Shown here: in pieces, positions 29,801 through 37,007 of the stretch
Numbering within the stretch: the first letter of the stretch is position 1
How the letters are laid out: every line of letters begins with the position of its first letter
NCBI RefSeq assembly: GCF_003173335.1
Contig: NZ_QGMZ01000018.1
Location: 124,001 to 188,000 of the forward strand
Source: Methanospirillum stamsii
GTDB lineage: Archaea; Halobacteriota; Methanomicrobia; Methanomicrobiales; Methanospirillaceae
Direction of reading: 5' to 3'
DNA: 64,000 bases
Notes under the pieces: generated by a model
What the model was told of the DNA's origin: nothing
Seen by the model: only the letters and a program-made list of their open reading frames with translations
The model's database searches: none
Translations under genes and position numbers: made by a program

Positions 29801-29934
29801 TGCTGATTAATGAGAAAAGAAAACTCGCCGGAAGTATCATCGGTACCGGAGAAGACTGGATTACCTCGCTTTCAACCGATGAACTCCGGGATCTCATGAG
29901 TTTAAGGGGAGAACTAATCGGGGGTGAATCATGA
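26878..29934 (+). CDS. SNF2-family DEAD/DEAH-box helicase
   Basis: 1018 residues from the ATG at 26878 (a GTG three codons earlier is possible). The N-terminal 540 residues form the accessory region seen in bacterial/archaeal HepA-like proteins. The helicase core follows: LRPYQQKGLSWLSF, Walker A DDMGLGKTVQYIAYLL near 568, VLDEAQNIKN, ALTGTPVENRLTELWSIMEF, LSLKAGGVGLNLTRA and ATDRAYRIGQ. These are all SNF2 motifs, so ATP-driven DNA translocation is expected. It overlaps the SWIM gene by 4 nt (ATGA), a pairing common in bacteria and archaea. Remodelling of nucleoprotein in repair or defence is inferred, not shown. Confidence 0.9.
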   Translation: MKYLHAVYDPIVPENLLFFGEDYSRTTPKKRGRKPKTSPEPTHPNGITVDELHNFVYGSDKPATPQVSVISLSLPVSGNNPLSPDDPLLEGDITYAPFQYPALVVPIDLLSSILDNSERFDHNGIILSDSIRFYQTLYSLALEFVSRELFLPEIDDSGPTGRWCGFFGPDERERLSSLVEAMPGICFAFAKKTINPDTILISFINDSINGIVKKALSNSPSPVRGRAKPGKNYLANWVLSLWQQELPADPLIPDPKNAKEITTWISQPLKSSGSRKFYTCLRLLEPSEGTSDFQVQFLIRDGEDPSLLIPAEEIWKKKTASFTYLNRRFDRPSEQMLSDLFCAGNIFEPIKNALRKKAPSGMVLAGDLVFPFLHEAVPLLRQQNIPVLLPSWWKDTSKRPVLKVLVKPKEKKKWKKGMGFFTPDALLSYSWEISVGDVIISSEEFYKLVDLKMPLVRIGGKWVSFSPDEIKKAISTFERTYPDGEMNGMEALRLGLSGQDEQGLPVEVTGTDRETKKLFSQFLGDEKRTLTSITVPKTFTGVLRPYQQKGLSWLSFVTGYGLGACLADDMGLGKTVQYIAYLLACKKEGMTGTSLLICPMSLIGNWQREISRFAPSLLIHVHHGPGRKTGDDFISAAKASDIVLSTYQMAYRDQALFESCTWNMIVLDEAQNIKNSETRQTKAIRSLRGDRRIALTGTPVENRLTELWSIMEFLNPGYLGTEKIFERTYSSLIEKYHDKEAAERLSRLVQPFILRRVKTDKSIIADLPEKNIMRRYCTLTTEQATLYQAMVESLLKEVDEAEGITRRAKILTALLRLKQICNHPDAFLDDGKMVPERSGKISLLFSLLEEVLIAGDAAVLFTQFSSFGEKLVSLIQKTFHDEVLFLHGKTPRKTRDEMVQQFAHPHGPKLFVLSLKAGGVGLNLTRANHVFHVDRWWNPAVEDQATDRAYRIGQKKNVSVHLLISAGTIEERIDLLINEKRKLAGSIIGTGEDWITSLSTDELRDLMSLRGELIGGES

Positions 29935-30815
29935 GTTATTGGTATTTTCCAAAGAGCAGTCCACGTCCGGTAAAAGATGGAATTAAGACTGCAAGCAAAA
30001 GGGGGGCTATCGGAGAACAGTGGTGGTCAAAACGGTTTATTGATGCTCTTCATCAGATGGGGATGGACAACCGCCTGGCACGTGGAAGGACATATGCCAG
30101 AAAAGGGCAGGTAATGAGGCTTGATATATCCGGTGGAGTTGTAACCGCAGCAGTCCAGGGATCAGCCTCAAAACCATACCAGATATCAATCAGCATCAGC
30201 CACTGGAATGAGAAGGAATGGAAGAATGTTCTATCTGCTATTAGTGAACAGGCACTTTATTCTGCCCAGATGCTTGCCGGAGAAATGCCTCATGAAATCG
30301 AGGGGATAGTAGAAAAGGCAGGGGCAATCCTCTTTCCACGTGATGGTCGTGACCTGAAAACAAGTTGTTCGTGTCCGGATTATGCAAACCCCTGTAAACA
30401 CATCGCAGCGGTGCATTACATTCTGGCTGAACAGTTTGACAAGGATCCTTTCTTGATCTTTGCAATGAGGGGGATGGGAAAAGATAACCTTCTGGATGCC
30501 CTGAGGCAGGAAAGGGGGATGGCAGAACCTGAAATGCCTGATGAAACACCACTCATACCGGAAGTTACCCGTCCGGTCGTTTCAGGAGCCGGGTTTTTTT
30601 CCATGAGAAAACCCCTTGATTGCATCGAAATTCATCTGACCAGGCAGGCAGAGGTAAAAGGAGGACTTATCCGGTCACTTGGACCTTCTCCGGGTAAGAT
30701 CGGAAAGAATGACGTTGCAGATCTGATTGCGAAAGCCTACGTGATTGCTCCTGAATATGTCTCACGGCTTGTACATGGGAACCTGGAGAAAGATGGCAGG
30801 GATAAGAAGGATTAA
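29931..30815 (+). CDS. SWIM zinc-finger protein
   Basis: 294 residues with a SWIM motif, SCSCPDYANPCKHIAAVHYI (CxC...CxH) near residue 145. This metal-binding motif is thought to mediate DNA or protein contact. The N-terminus (MSYWYFPKSSPRPVKDGIK, then GEQWWSKRFIDALHQMG) is typical of SWIM proteins encoded beside SNF2 helicases. The stop of the helicase overlaps this start, indicating translational coupling and probably a physical complex. The remainder is helical with no other recognisable domain. Confidence 0.9.
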   Translation: MSYWYFPKSSPRPVKDGIKTASKRGAIGEQWWSKRFIDALHQMGMDNRLARGRTYARKGQVMRLDISGGVVTAAVQGSASKPYQISISISHWNEKEWKNVLSAISEQALYSAQMLAGEMPHEIEGIVEKAGAILFPRDGRDLKTSCSCPDYANPCKHIAAVHYILAEQFDKDPFLIFAMRGMGKDNLLDALRQERGMAEPEMPDETPLIPEVTRPVVSGAGFFSMRKPLDCIEIHLTRQAEVKGGLIRSLGPSPGKIGKNDVADLIAKAYVIAPEYVSRLVHGNLEKDGRDKKD

Positions 30816-30913
30816 TTCAAAAATCACAGTTTTACCCGATCCTACCTGAAGGTTGGAAAAAGATTTTACCTCATACTGGTAATACTCGGCATGGTGTAAA
30901 CCAGGAGGCAATT

Positions 30914-31468
30914 ATGAACACCCGAATGTGCATATCCCTTACCTTTGTAGTTCTCCTCGTAGTAATTCCGGTTTTAGGAGAGGAACTGACAAAAATTTAC
31001 GGGAGTGTTCCAAAGAATGGAGTTAACAAGGTTACTCTTGACAACTCCCACAATGAAAAAGAAGCGGTTGTTGTTTTTAAAGAATTAAACTGGCCTATCC
31101 CGTTTGCTGTATATGTTTCACCAAAAGAGACCGGCGTTTTATCACTCCCATCAAAATCATACCAGGTCTATTATACTCTCGGGTTTGGATGGAATGATGC
31201 GGAAAAGAGGTTTATTAGTCAGCCAGAATATTTTATGCTCGGTAATGTTCTGAATGCAGGAGGAGATGGAACGGTTCATGAAGAAAAAGGTGATACGTAC
31301 ACGTACGTTGTGGGAACATATGTTGACCCTGTGGATAACCTTACCAAGTATGTGACAGATGAAACTGGCCAACCTGAATGGACATGGGCGGAGAATACCA
31401 TTATGTTATCCGCAGATTCTCCTGATCCGGTAGTTCCGATTGATGCATTAGATTTCCCGCTTACGTAA
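30914..31468 (+). CDS. Secreted hypothetical protein
   Basis: 184 residues with a clear signal peptide (MNTRMCISLTFVVLLVVIPV, cleavage probably near LGEEL). The mature part is a beta-rich, Tyr/Val-rich region with no family I recognise and no cysteines. AGGAGG lies 8 nt before the ATG, one of the strongest ribosome-binding sites in this window. It stands alone between the SNF2/SWIM pair and a degraded region. Surface or cell-envelope location is inferred from the signal peptide only. Confidence 0.75.
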   Translation: MNTRMCISLTFVVLLVVIPVLGEELTKIYGSVPKNGVNKVTLDNSHNEKEAVVVFKELNWPIPFAVYVSPKETGVLSLPSKSYQVYYTLGFGWNDAEKRFISQPEYFMLGNVLNAGGDGTVHEEKGDTYTYVVGTYVDPVDNLTKYVTDETGQPEWTWAENTIMLSADSPDPVVPIDALDFPLT

Positions 31469-31643
31469 TGAATTACATAAATCTTTTTTTAAATAAGGCC
31501 TGCCATTAGAACTTGGATATTCATCAATGAAAATTTGAAGCAAATCAGTGTTGTTCGAATTAATCCATATAAAAAAAAGGATCACAAATTTGATTATGGA
31601 CTCGTTCTTTTATTTTAATACACGAAATAGCCGGAAAAACCCA

Positions 31644-31804
31644 TGGATCTGATAACACCTCATTTCCTCCATCAGGAAGAAAAAGATACATTATTGCATG
31701 AAATTATCGATGATCTAAAAACTTGACCTGAAATTATTGCTGCACTCTTATTTGGTTTATTTACCGAAGGTCGGTTTCGGGATATTGATATCGTGAGGAG
31801 ATAA
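31644..31804 (+). pseudogene. Nucleotidyltransferase fragment
   Basis: Within a 385-nt stretch lacking intact genes, a frame begins MDLITPHFLHQEEKDTLLHE, meets a TGA, and continues PEIIAALLFGLFTEGRFRDI then DIVRR and a stop. The second part resembles the FGSFxEGRxRDxDI core of small nucleotidyltransferases with the Ser replaced by Leu and everything downstream lost. It is a short relic. The rest of 31469-31853 is AT-rich with no gene; a TATA-like ACTATAATATAAG near 31830 probably serves hicBA. Confidence 0.5.
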
Positions 31805-31853
31805 GTATAGAGTATACCTATTATTGATTACTATAATATAAGGAGGAAGGATA

Positions 31854-32099
31854 ATGGAAAATGGTCCGTTTGAAAATGAAACAGTAAACACCTATACAGC
31901 TGTTATTATCAAAGAAGAAGAGTGGTGGATTGGATGGATTGAAGAAATTCCTGGTGTAAATTGCCAGGAAGAAACCTATGAAAAACTCATAGAGAGTCTG
32001 AAAATTACCATTCGCGAGGCTCTGGAATTTAATAAAAACGAAGCTTTGGAGATAGCAGGGTCTGGTTATCGGGAAGAGAAAATCAGGATAACTGCATGA
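31854..32099 (+). CDS. hicB: HicB-type antitoxin
   Basis: 81 residues with the degraded-RNase-H-like HicB core: YTAVIIKEEEWWIGWIEEIP, then GVNCQEETYEKLIESLKITI with the usual helix. It lacks the extra C-terminal DNA-binding domain of longer HicB proteins. It is preceded by AAGGAGGA at good spacing. The gene overlaps the downstream hicA by 4 nt. Antitoxin-before-toxin order occurs in many hicBA loci. Expected role: bind and block HicA. Confidence 0.85.
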   Translation: MENGPFENETVNTYTAVIIKEEEWWIGWIEEIPGVNCQEETYEKLIESLKITIREALEFNKNEALEIAGSGYREEKIRITA

Positions 32100-32284
32100 A
32101 AAGGCGTCTTTTCATTAAACATCTTCAGGATCACGGGTGCTATCTTTTACGGGAAGGTGCATGTCACTCATGGTTTATCAACCCGACGGAAAATAGAAGA
32201 TCAACAGTGCCACGCCATTATGAAATAAGTAATGTACTCATCATCAAGATTTGCAGGGATCTTAATATTAAACCTCCAAAATGA
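32096..32284 (+). CDS. hicA: HicA-type mRNA interferase toxin
   Basis: 62 residues with a double-stranded-RNA-binding-like fold. It begins KRRLFIKHLQDHGCYLLREG and has the conserved active-site His region (GACHSWFINPTENRRSTVPR), followed by HYEISNVLIIKICRDLNI, the canonical end. In most HicA proteins the catalytic His lies in a G-S/G-H context; here it is ACHSW, a typical variant. The gene is intact and coupled to hicB by an ATGA overlap, unlike the decayed MNT/HepT modules nearby. Confidence 0.87.
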   Translation: MKRRLFIKHLQDHGCYLLREGACHSWFINPTENRRSTVPRHYEISNVLIIKICRDLNIKPPK

Positions 32285-32324
32285 TCCTTTTTCCAAAGGA
32301 TGAAACAATATAAAATTTGATGTA

Positions 32325-32770
32325 TAACCTTTCCGATATCCATTTTTTACAGGGTGTGGAGATCAACAGTACAGTGGTCTTCCACAATCTGCTTTATACC
32401 CAGATATGGGAAGTTTTCCATACAGAAAATACTAATTAGCGAGGGAAATCTTATTTGTAACATACAGGAAACCCCCCGGATACAGCTGAGTTTTTCTGGG
32501 TCTGCATCAGGCAGGTGGTATCTATTACCAGTTTTGTCAAGATCCTGACTTTCGTACTTCGTCTTTGATTACTGCCATGTTGGGGCAAATAATCCATTTT
32601 GTCCCATATGCTAAGAGGGTTTTTTCTTCCAGATTGGTAGCAATAATGACTCTGATTTCCACTGCTCTTTTTTAGATCCTTCGACGATTGCTCCAGCGAT
32701 GATACCTCCGAGAGGGGTATAGAAAAACATCGAGGTTACAATGCCATCACACAGTGAATTGCGAATCGAA
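32325..32770 (-). pseudogene. Decayed partial copy of frhB
   Basis: Reverse-strand fragments in several frames match parts of the intact FrhB next door. CDGIVTSMFFYTPLGGIIAG corresponds to its [39 protein letters not shown] with CTVDLHTL matches GIFCMENFSYQSMTQIVQDH with CNVDLHSL. The middle is scrambled by frameshifts and stops. Together it covers roughly residues 25-158 of FrhB and lacks the C-terminal half. Order and strand are the same as the functional gene, about 60 nt away, so a tandem duplication followed by decay is the simplest history. Confidence 0.85.
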
Positions 32771-32829
32771 ACTCGATGAAAACACATCGAGTTTTCATAT
32801 CCGGTCAAATATACAGACAGTAAAAAAAA

Positions 32830-33696
32830 TTAGATATAGGGGTTCCGGAGACCCTTTCCAACACCGAAGGTTGCACGGTGTTCGAGCTCCTTCTGGTTCT
32901 TGGTGATCTTTTCGGTTGCAAGCTTGGTGACGAGTTCAAGACCTGGCTTGACACTCTCAATCGGCTTGGTCTCAAAGATACCGGCAGCGACTGCCTTGTT
33001 CCAGATATTTTCTCCATTGTTGTTCCGGATAAACACAGTAGACCATCCGTCCGGAGATCCGACTGAACCGGTGGAGATATCAGCAAGGTTTGCCACGTAG
33101 TCAAGACAGACATGGCAGCCTGGCTGTTCGTACTTGTGGGTGAGTTTGAGCGGAATCTGGGAGACTGCACCACGGTTGGTGTATGCCCAGTACTTTCCTT
33201 TTCCGATATCGGTCTTCTTGAGTGAGTGCAGATCGACATTGCAGTGGTCCTGCACAATCTGGGTCATGCTCTGGTATGAGAAGTTCTCCATACAGAAGAT
33301 ACCCATTGCAAGAGCAATCTTATCACAAACGTCACGAAGTCCGACCGGGTAGAGTTGTGCTTTTCTGAGTGCCTGGATCTGACAGGGAGTTCCAACAATA
33401 CCGACCTTGTCAAGACCGTACTTGCGTACAGACTCTTTCAGGACAGACATGTTTGGACAGACATTGTATCTGGTTCCCCGTGAAGACAGAAGCTCTTCAA
33501 CACTGGTTGCCACAATCGGCTTTGGCTGCCATGGTTTTTCTCCCTGGCCTGCGACGATTGCACCATCAATGATACCCTCTTCAAGGGCATAGATGAACAT
33601 TGAGGTGACAATCCCGCCATCCTGGGAACCTGCCAGAACTTCTGAACAGGTGCTGCGGGCAGCGACTGCGGATTTATATTTGCCAAGATAATCCAT
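32830..33696 (-). CDS. frhB: Coenzyme F420-reducing hydrogenase, beta subunit
   Basis: 288 residues. FrhB carries FAD and one [4Fe-4S] cluster and passes electrons from the hydrogenase core to F420. Visible features: GGIVTSMFIYALEEGIIDGA near the N-terminus, RYNVCPNMSVLKESVRKYGL, VGIVGTPCQIQALRK, and the Cys-containing HKYEQPGCHVCLDYVANLAD followed by DISTGSVGSPDGW, all typical of the FrhB/FdhB family. It is the last gene of frhADGB, 2 nt after frhG. Downstream lies a degraded copy of the same gene. Confidence 0.96.
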   Translation of the reverse strand: MDYLGKYKSAVAARSTCSEVLAGSQDGGIVTSMFIYALEEGIIDGAIVAGQGEKPWQPKPIVATSVEELLSSRGTRYNVCPNMSVLKESVRKYGLDKVGIVGTPCQIQALRKAQLYPVGLRDVCDKIALAMGIFCMENFSYQSMTQIVQDHCNVDLHSLKKTDIGKGKYWAYTNRGAVSQIPLKLTHKYEQPGCHVCLDYVANLADISTGSVGSPDGWSTVFIRNNNGENIWNKAVAAGIFETKPIESVKPGLELVTKLATEKITKNQKELEHRATFGVGKGLRNPYI

Positions 33697-33698
33697 GA

Positions 33699-34487
33699 TT
33701 AGTTCCCTCCCGGGTTCATGGCACCATCTATAATACCAAGAATGTTTTCGTACTGGTTCACAACATCAAAGCTGAAGAATGCACGTGGACATGCTGCATA
33801 GCAGGCACCACACTTGATACACATATCACGGTTGATGTTCGGTTTTCCTTCTTCCATGGTTATGGCAAAGACCGGACAGGATGCGGCACAGGTACCGCAG
33901 CCCATACAAAGACCCTGGTTGATAACCTTGGTCATGATGTCACAGCCACAGGCCTCGCTGCTGGTTGCCTTGCTTCCTTCGCTGGCGAGTGCCATTAATG
34001 GTGCAAGGTATGCTTTTGCAAGTGCCTGCTGCTCCGGAGTTCCTTTCAGGAGCAGGTATGCCATGACACAGACATTTCTGATCTGTTGCGGGCATGGTGC
34101 ACAGCCGGGGATATAGACATCCACATCGATGACGTCACCGATTGGAACAAATCCCTCATGCTGTGGCTGGTTCCACTGACCACCACGGCAGAACCGGGTG
34201 ATGTTTCCATATGCAGCACATCCACCAAGAGCGACAACAACTGCTGCCCTCTCTCTGGTTTCCTTAATCTCTTCTACAGAACATTCATCCTGAAGACAGA
34301 CTGACCCCTCGACCAGTGCAACATCCATTTTTGGAATATGACGTGCATCGGCAAGAGTTAAACAATATACGAGGTCAGCGTAATTGTCAAGGATGGTGAA
34401 TAACCCCTCGTAGTTGTCGGCGAGGGAGACAAGACATCCTGTACACCCACTCATGTGTACATGTCCGACTGTTATTTTGTTAGCCAC
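33699..34487 (-). CDS. frhG: Coenzyme F420-reducing hydrogenase, gamma (small) subunit
   Basis: Small subunit with the iron-sulfur chain linking the NiFe site to FrhB. The proximal cluster motif HVHMSGCTGCLVSLADNYEG is at the start. Two ferredoxin-like motifs close the protein (CMGCGTCAASCP and CIKCGACYAACP). I chose the GTG at 34487 (262 residues, VANKITVGHV), because AAGGAGG lies 8 nt upstream and homologues begin here. An alternative ATG at 34613 adds 42 Lys/Glu/Pro-rich residues (MGLLSLIFGKKEKKEPAPKS at the front) and overlaps frhD by 71 nt; it cannot be excluded. Confidence 0.93.
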   Translation of the reverse strand: MANKITVGHVHMSGCTGCLVSLADNYEGLFTILDNYADLVYCLTLADARHIPKMDVALVEGSVCLQDECSVEEIKETRERAAVVVALGGCAAYGNITRFCRGGQWNQPQHEGFVPIGDVIDVDVYIPGCAPCPQQIRNVCVMAYLLLKGTPEQQALAKAYLAPLMALASEGSKATSSEACGCDIMTKVINQGLCMGCGTCAASCPVFAITMEEGKPNINRDMCIKCGACYAACPRAFFSFDVVNQYENILGIIDGAMNPGGN

Positions 34488-34542
34488 AGGCCTTTCCTCC
34501 TTCTTTGGTTCTTCTTTTGCAATCGGTTCAGATACTGGAGCT

Positions 34543-35079
34543 TTAGGCACCTGCGATTTTGGAGCAGGTTCCTTCTTCTCCTTCTTCCCGAAGATCAATG
34601 ATAGTAGTCCCATGATTTACCCCAATCATTTTCAGCACGAGCTGTACTGTCCTTGGGATCGCTTCTGTTACCTCTTCGGAGAGCCCTATCTCATATTCAG
34701 GTTCAGAAACCCGTTTTGGCTGACACCCGATGATATCAATCTTCACCCGGTTTTTCAGCTGATGAATGGGTTCAACTAAATCCCAGGAATGAGCATCCCG
34801 GTATTTACCCGGTGGCAGGTCATCAGGACTGATGATTGCGATGTCTCCTGGTTTTCCTCCGAAATCAGCAATATCTATGATGAAGAGGTGTTTTACCGGT
34901 TCATCCGATTGCGCAAGAAGGGTAAAGAGGAAATGCGGACCACCTAGGCCGGCATCTATTACCTTTACATTCTCGGGCAGGTCGAGTTTTTGGAGTTCCT
35001 CGACCACGGCCGGTCCAAACCCATCATCCGCAAAGAGCGGGTTTCCGCACCCGCAGATTACGATCTCCTGGAACAGCAT
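34543..35079 (-). CDS. frhD: F420-hydrogenase maturation protease
   Basis: A peptidase that trims the C-terminal tail of the large subunit after nickel insertion (HycI/HoxM family). IVICGCGNPLFADDGFGPAV carries the first metal-ligand Asp/Glu region, and DAGLGGPHFLFTLL and FIIDIADFGGKPGDI carry the others. The ATG at 35079 (MLFQEIVIC) is preferred over an in-frame start at 35136 that adds 19 Arg/Ser-rich residues overlapping frhA. It gives 178 residues and starts 13 nt after the frhA stop. Its place between frhA and frhG is the standard methanogen order. Confidence 0.92.
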   Translation of the reverse strand: MLFQEIVICGCGNPLFADDGFGPAVVEELQKLDLPENVKVIDAGLGGPHFLFTLLAQSDEPVKHLFIIDIADFGGKPGDIAIISPDDLPPGKYRDAHSWDLVEPIHQLKNRVKIDIIGCQPKRVSEPEYEIGLSEEVTEAIPRTVQLVLKMIGVNHGTTIIDLREEGEEGTCSKIAGA

Positions 35080-35092
35080 GCGCAGGGCACTC

Positions 35093-36460
35093 TCACTGGA
35101 CGAGCTTCTGGGTGACAATCTTCTTGCTCTCGTCAACTACCAGCATATGGGTAGCGCAGGACACACAGGGGTCATATGCACGCATGATGACCTCGGCAAG
35201 CTGCCATGGTGCTCCTTCGAGAGCCCGACTGCAGGTTGGGAAGTTCCATGTGGTCGGAACAAGAAGGGTGTACTCCTGAACTTTTCCTTCCTTGACACGG
35301 GCAAGATGAACGTCACAACCACGTGGTGCTTCGTTTGCATTCCATCCAAGGCTACCGTCACCCTGTGGTATCTCGTCTGCAAGCACTGAACCATTACAGT
35401 CAAGTGCATCACAGGCTTCGATCATGGTGTAGAGACAGTCCGGATACTCCATCTGCCTTGCAATCTGGAGACCCATTGCACCCTTGCGGTCATAGTTCTT
35501 GAACTGGACCAGACGGGCACGTGGACCTACTTCAACCGGGCATCCATCATAGAGCGGAACTGAAGTACAGGCCTGCATCTGTGGCCAGGTCTTGGTTCCT
35601 GCCTTGGTGGTTCCACCGACCGGATAGTCTGCATCTTCAAGGCTGACTTCCATTTCTCCCTGGTACCAGTTGTACGGTGAGACATCAGTCCACCGGTCTG
35701 GATCCCAGCGTGGTTCAAAGTCAAGGCTTGAACTGTCAAATACCGGGTCAACTGCCATGTATCCCTGGTCGTGCCATCCGAACTTCTCCGGAATCTCGAC
35801 TTCGGTCTTTCCGACAGTAACGGTGCCACGGTTCTCCCAGTTCTTCAGGACCGAAATCATGAAATCCATCTGAGCGATGGAAAGGGAAACACCTTCTTTG
35901 GCAAGGTCGAAAATTTTCTGTTTTGCCTGTGGGGAGATGTTGTAATACATACCACCGACCCGGGGGTTTCCTGGGTGAATGGCTTCTCCACCGACAATCT
36001 CACCGACGGTCTGCCCGATCTCACGGAGACGCTGGATCCGCTTTGCAACGGTTCTGACTGGTTCTTCCGGAGTAAATGGGTTGATCTTAGTGTCTGTACC
36101 TGGAATGTACATATCTGGCAGAGTCAGAATATTGTGGAGTGCGTGGCTGTGCAGCCTGTTTGCGCACTGAAGGATTGTTCTGAGCAGATATGCATCCTGT
36201 GGGATTTCACAGCCTATCGATGCCTCCATGGCACCGACACCTGCGAGGGTGTGGGCGATTGGACAGATACCACAAACACGGGATGAGATCTTGGGTGCCT
36301 GGTGCATGGACTTGCCAACACACAGTTTCTCAATACCTCTTACCGGAGTGATACTCAGCCAATCTCCACGCTCAATTATTCCCGCATCGTTGACTTTAAG
36401 GACAAGCTTGGAGTGTCCTTCATGTCGTGTGGTTGGGGAAACTTCTACTACTTTGGACAA
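35093..36460 (-). CDS. frhA: Coenzyme F420-reducing hydrogenase, alpha (large, NiFe) subunit
   Basis: The catalytic subunit that splits H2 for F420 reduction in methanogenesis. The nickel ligands are visible as RVCGICPIAH (about residue 62) and DPCVSCATH near the C-terminus. Seventeen residues after that His would be removed by FrhD. An ATG 14 codons upstream gives 469 residues, but the TTG at 36460 (LSKVVEVSPTTRHEGHSKLV) matches the family start and has GGCGAT a few bases upstream, so 455 residues is preferred. It is the first gene of frhADGB and has a leader of about 90 nt with a hairpin. Confidence 0.94.
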   Translation of the reverse strand: MSKVVEVSPTTRHEGHSKLVLKVNDAGIIERGDWLSITPVRGIEKLCVGKSMHQAPKISSRVCGICPIAHTLAGVGAMEASIGCEIPQDAYLLRTILQCANRLHSHALHNILTLPDMYIPGTDTKINPFTPEEPVRTVAKRIQRLREIGQTVGEIVGGEAIHPGNPRVGGMYYNISPQAKQKIFDLAKEGVSLSIAQMDFMISVLKNWENRGTVTVGKTEVEIPEKFGWHDQGYMAVDPVFDSSSLDFEPRWDPDRWTDVSPYNWYQGEMEVSLEDADYPVGGTTKAGTKTWPQMQACTSVPLYDGCPVEVGPRARLVQFKNYDRKGAMGLQIARQMEYPDCLYTMIEACDALDCNGSVLADEIPQGDGSLGWNANEAPRGCDVHLARVKEGKVQEYTLLVPTTWNFPTCSRALEGAPWQLAEVIMRAYDPCVSCATHMLVVDESKKIVTQKLVQ

Positions 36461-36515
36461 GAGAATCGCCTTTGATATTTGTTTGTTCGCAATGCTGTAC
36501 AACTCATATCAAGAG

Positions 36516-36534
36516 CCCTCAGGAGATCTGAGGG
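36516..36534 (-). promoter_or_regulatory. Hairpin in the frh operon leader
   Basis: CCCTCAG and CTGAGGG form a perfect 7-bp stem around GAGAT. It lies inside the predicted 5' leader of frhADGB, about 55 nt before the frhA start. It is followed on the plus strand by a second short inverted repeat, CGTAC-CATT-GTACG at 36541-36554, close to the expected transcription start. The hairpin could stabilise the mRNA or regulate its translation. Nothing in the sequence decides between these. Confidence 0.4.
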
Positions 36535-36555
36535 TATGACCGTACCATTGTACGA

Positions 36556-36597
36556 CAAATGGCATTTGGCTATAAGATATATTTAATTTGCCATTTG
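36556..36597 (-). promoter_or_regulatory. frhADGB promoter flanked by a 9-bp inverted repeat
   Basis: CAAATGGCA (36556-36564) and TGCCATTTG (36589-36597) are perfect reverse complements. Between them, read on the minus strand, lies the AT-rich box AAATATATCTTATA (36571-36584), a good archaeal TATA element. A start point about 26 nt downstream falls near 36552. One repeat arm covers the BRE side and the other the stretch between TATA and start, so a protein bound to both would shut or bend the promoter. Transcription of the hydrogenase is known to respond to H2 and growth in methanogens, but the regulator here is unknown. Confidence 0.5.
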
Positions 36598-37007
36598 AAC
36601 GTAAATCAAGTCAGAATTTTCGGTATCTAAAAGCAGAATAATAATACGGTTTGAGAATTCTTCATAATCAGTAGTACGAAAAAACTGATAGACTCAGTAT
36701 TTGCAGGTTGAGGTTTTCTCCCTCTTTTATGAAATTAATTAAATCAAATCTATATATCCTAACAATTTTTCGGTTTTTTTTCAAGAATGAAAATTCAGAA
36801 AAATCTTTGATTGTGTTACTGGTGCAATCGGCCGATTTTCCTGTTAGCGTTTCTTTCATCGAATGATTTTTCAAAATATCTGTGAATCTGTCGTTTTATT
36901 ATCAAAAGACATGAGCATCCTCCTTCGCGCTCAAGACTGTTTCAGGCAAACGGATGACAGATTGAAATTTTTGAAAAGCAGAATAATAGAAAGGCGGGTT
37001 ACTGTGA
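36598..37007. other. AT-rich intergenic region
   Basis: About 400 nt without a credible gene between divergent transcription units. The string AAAAGCAGAATAATA occurs at about 36629-36643 and again at about 36974-36988, in the same orientation. A 68-codon reverse frame at 36668-36874 has a random-looking composition. The region upstream of the HEPN-type gene at 37008 shows no strong TATA box. Confidence 0.4.

Noticed and set aside
36668-36874. 68-codon reverse frame between frhA and the HEPN gene
   Set aside because: Random-like composition, no ribosome-binding site and no recognisable family.
36629-36988. 15-bp direct repeat AAAAGCAGAATAATA
   Set aside because: Two short AT-rich copies 345 bp apart could arise by chance; no associated insertion boundary is visible.
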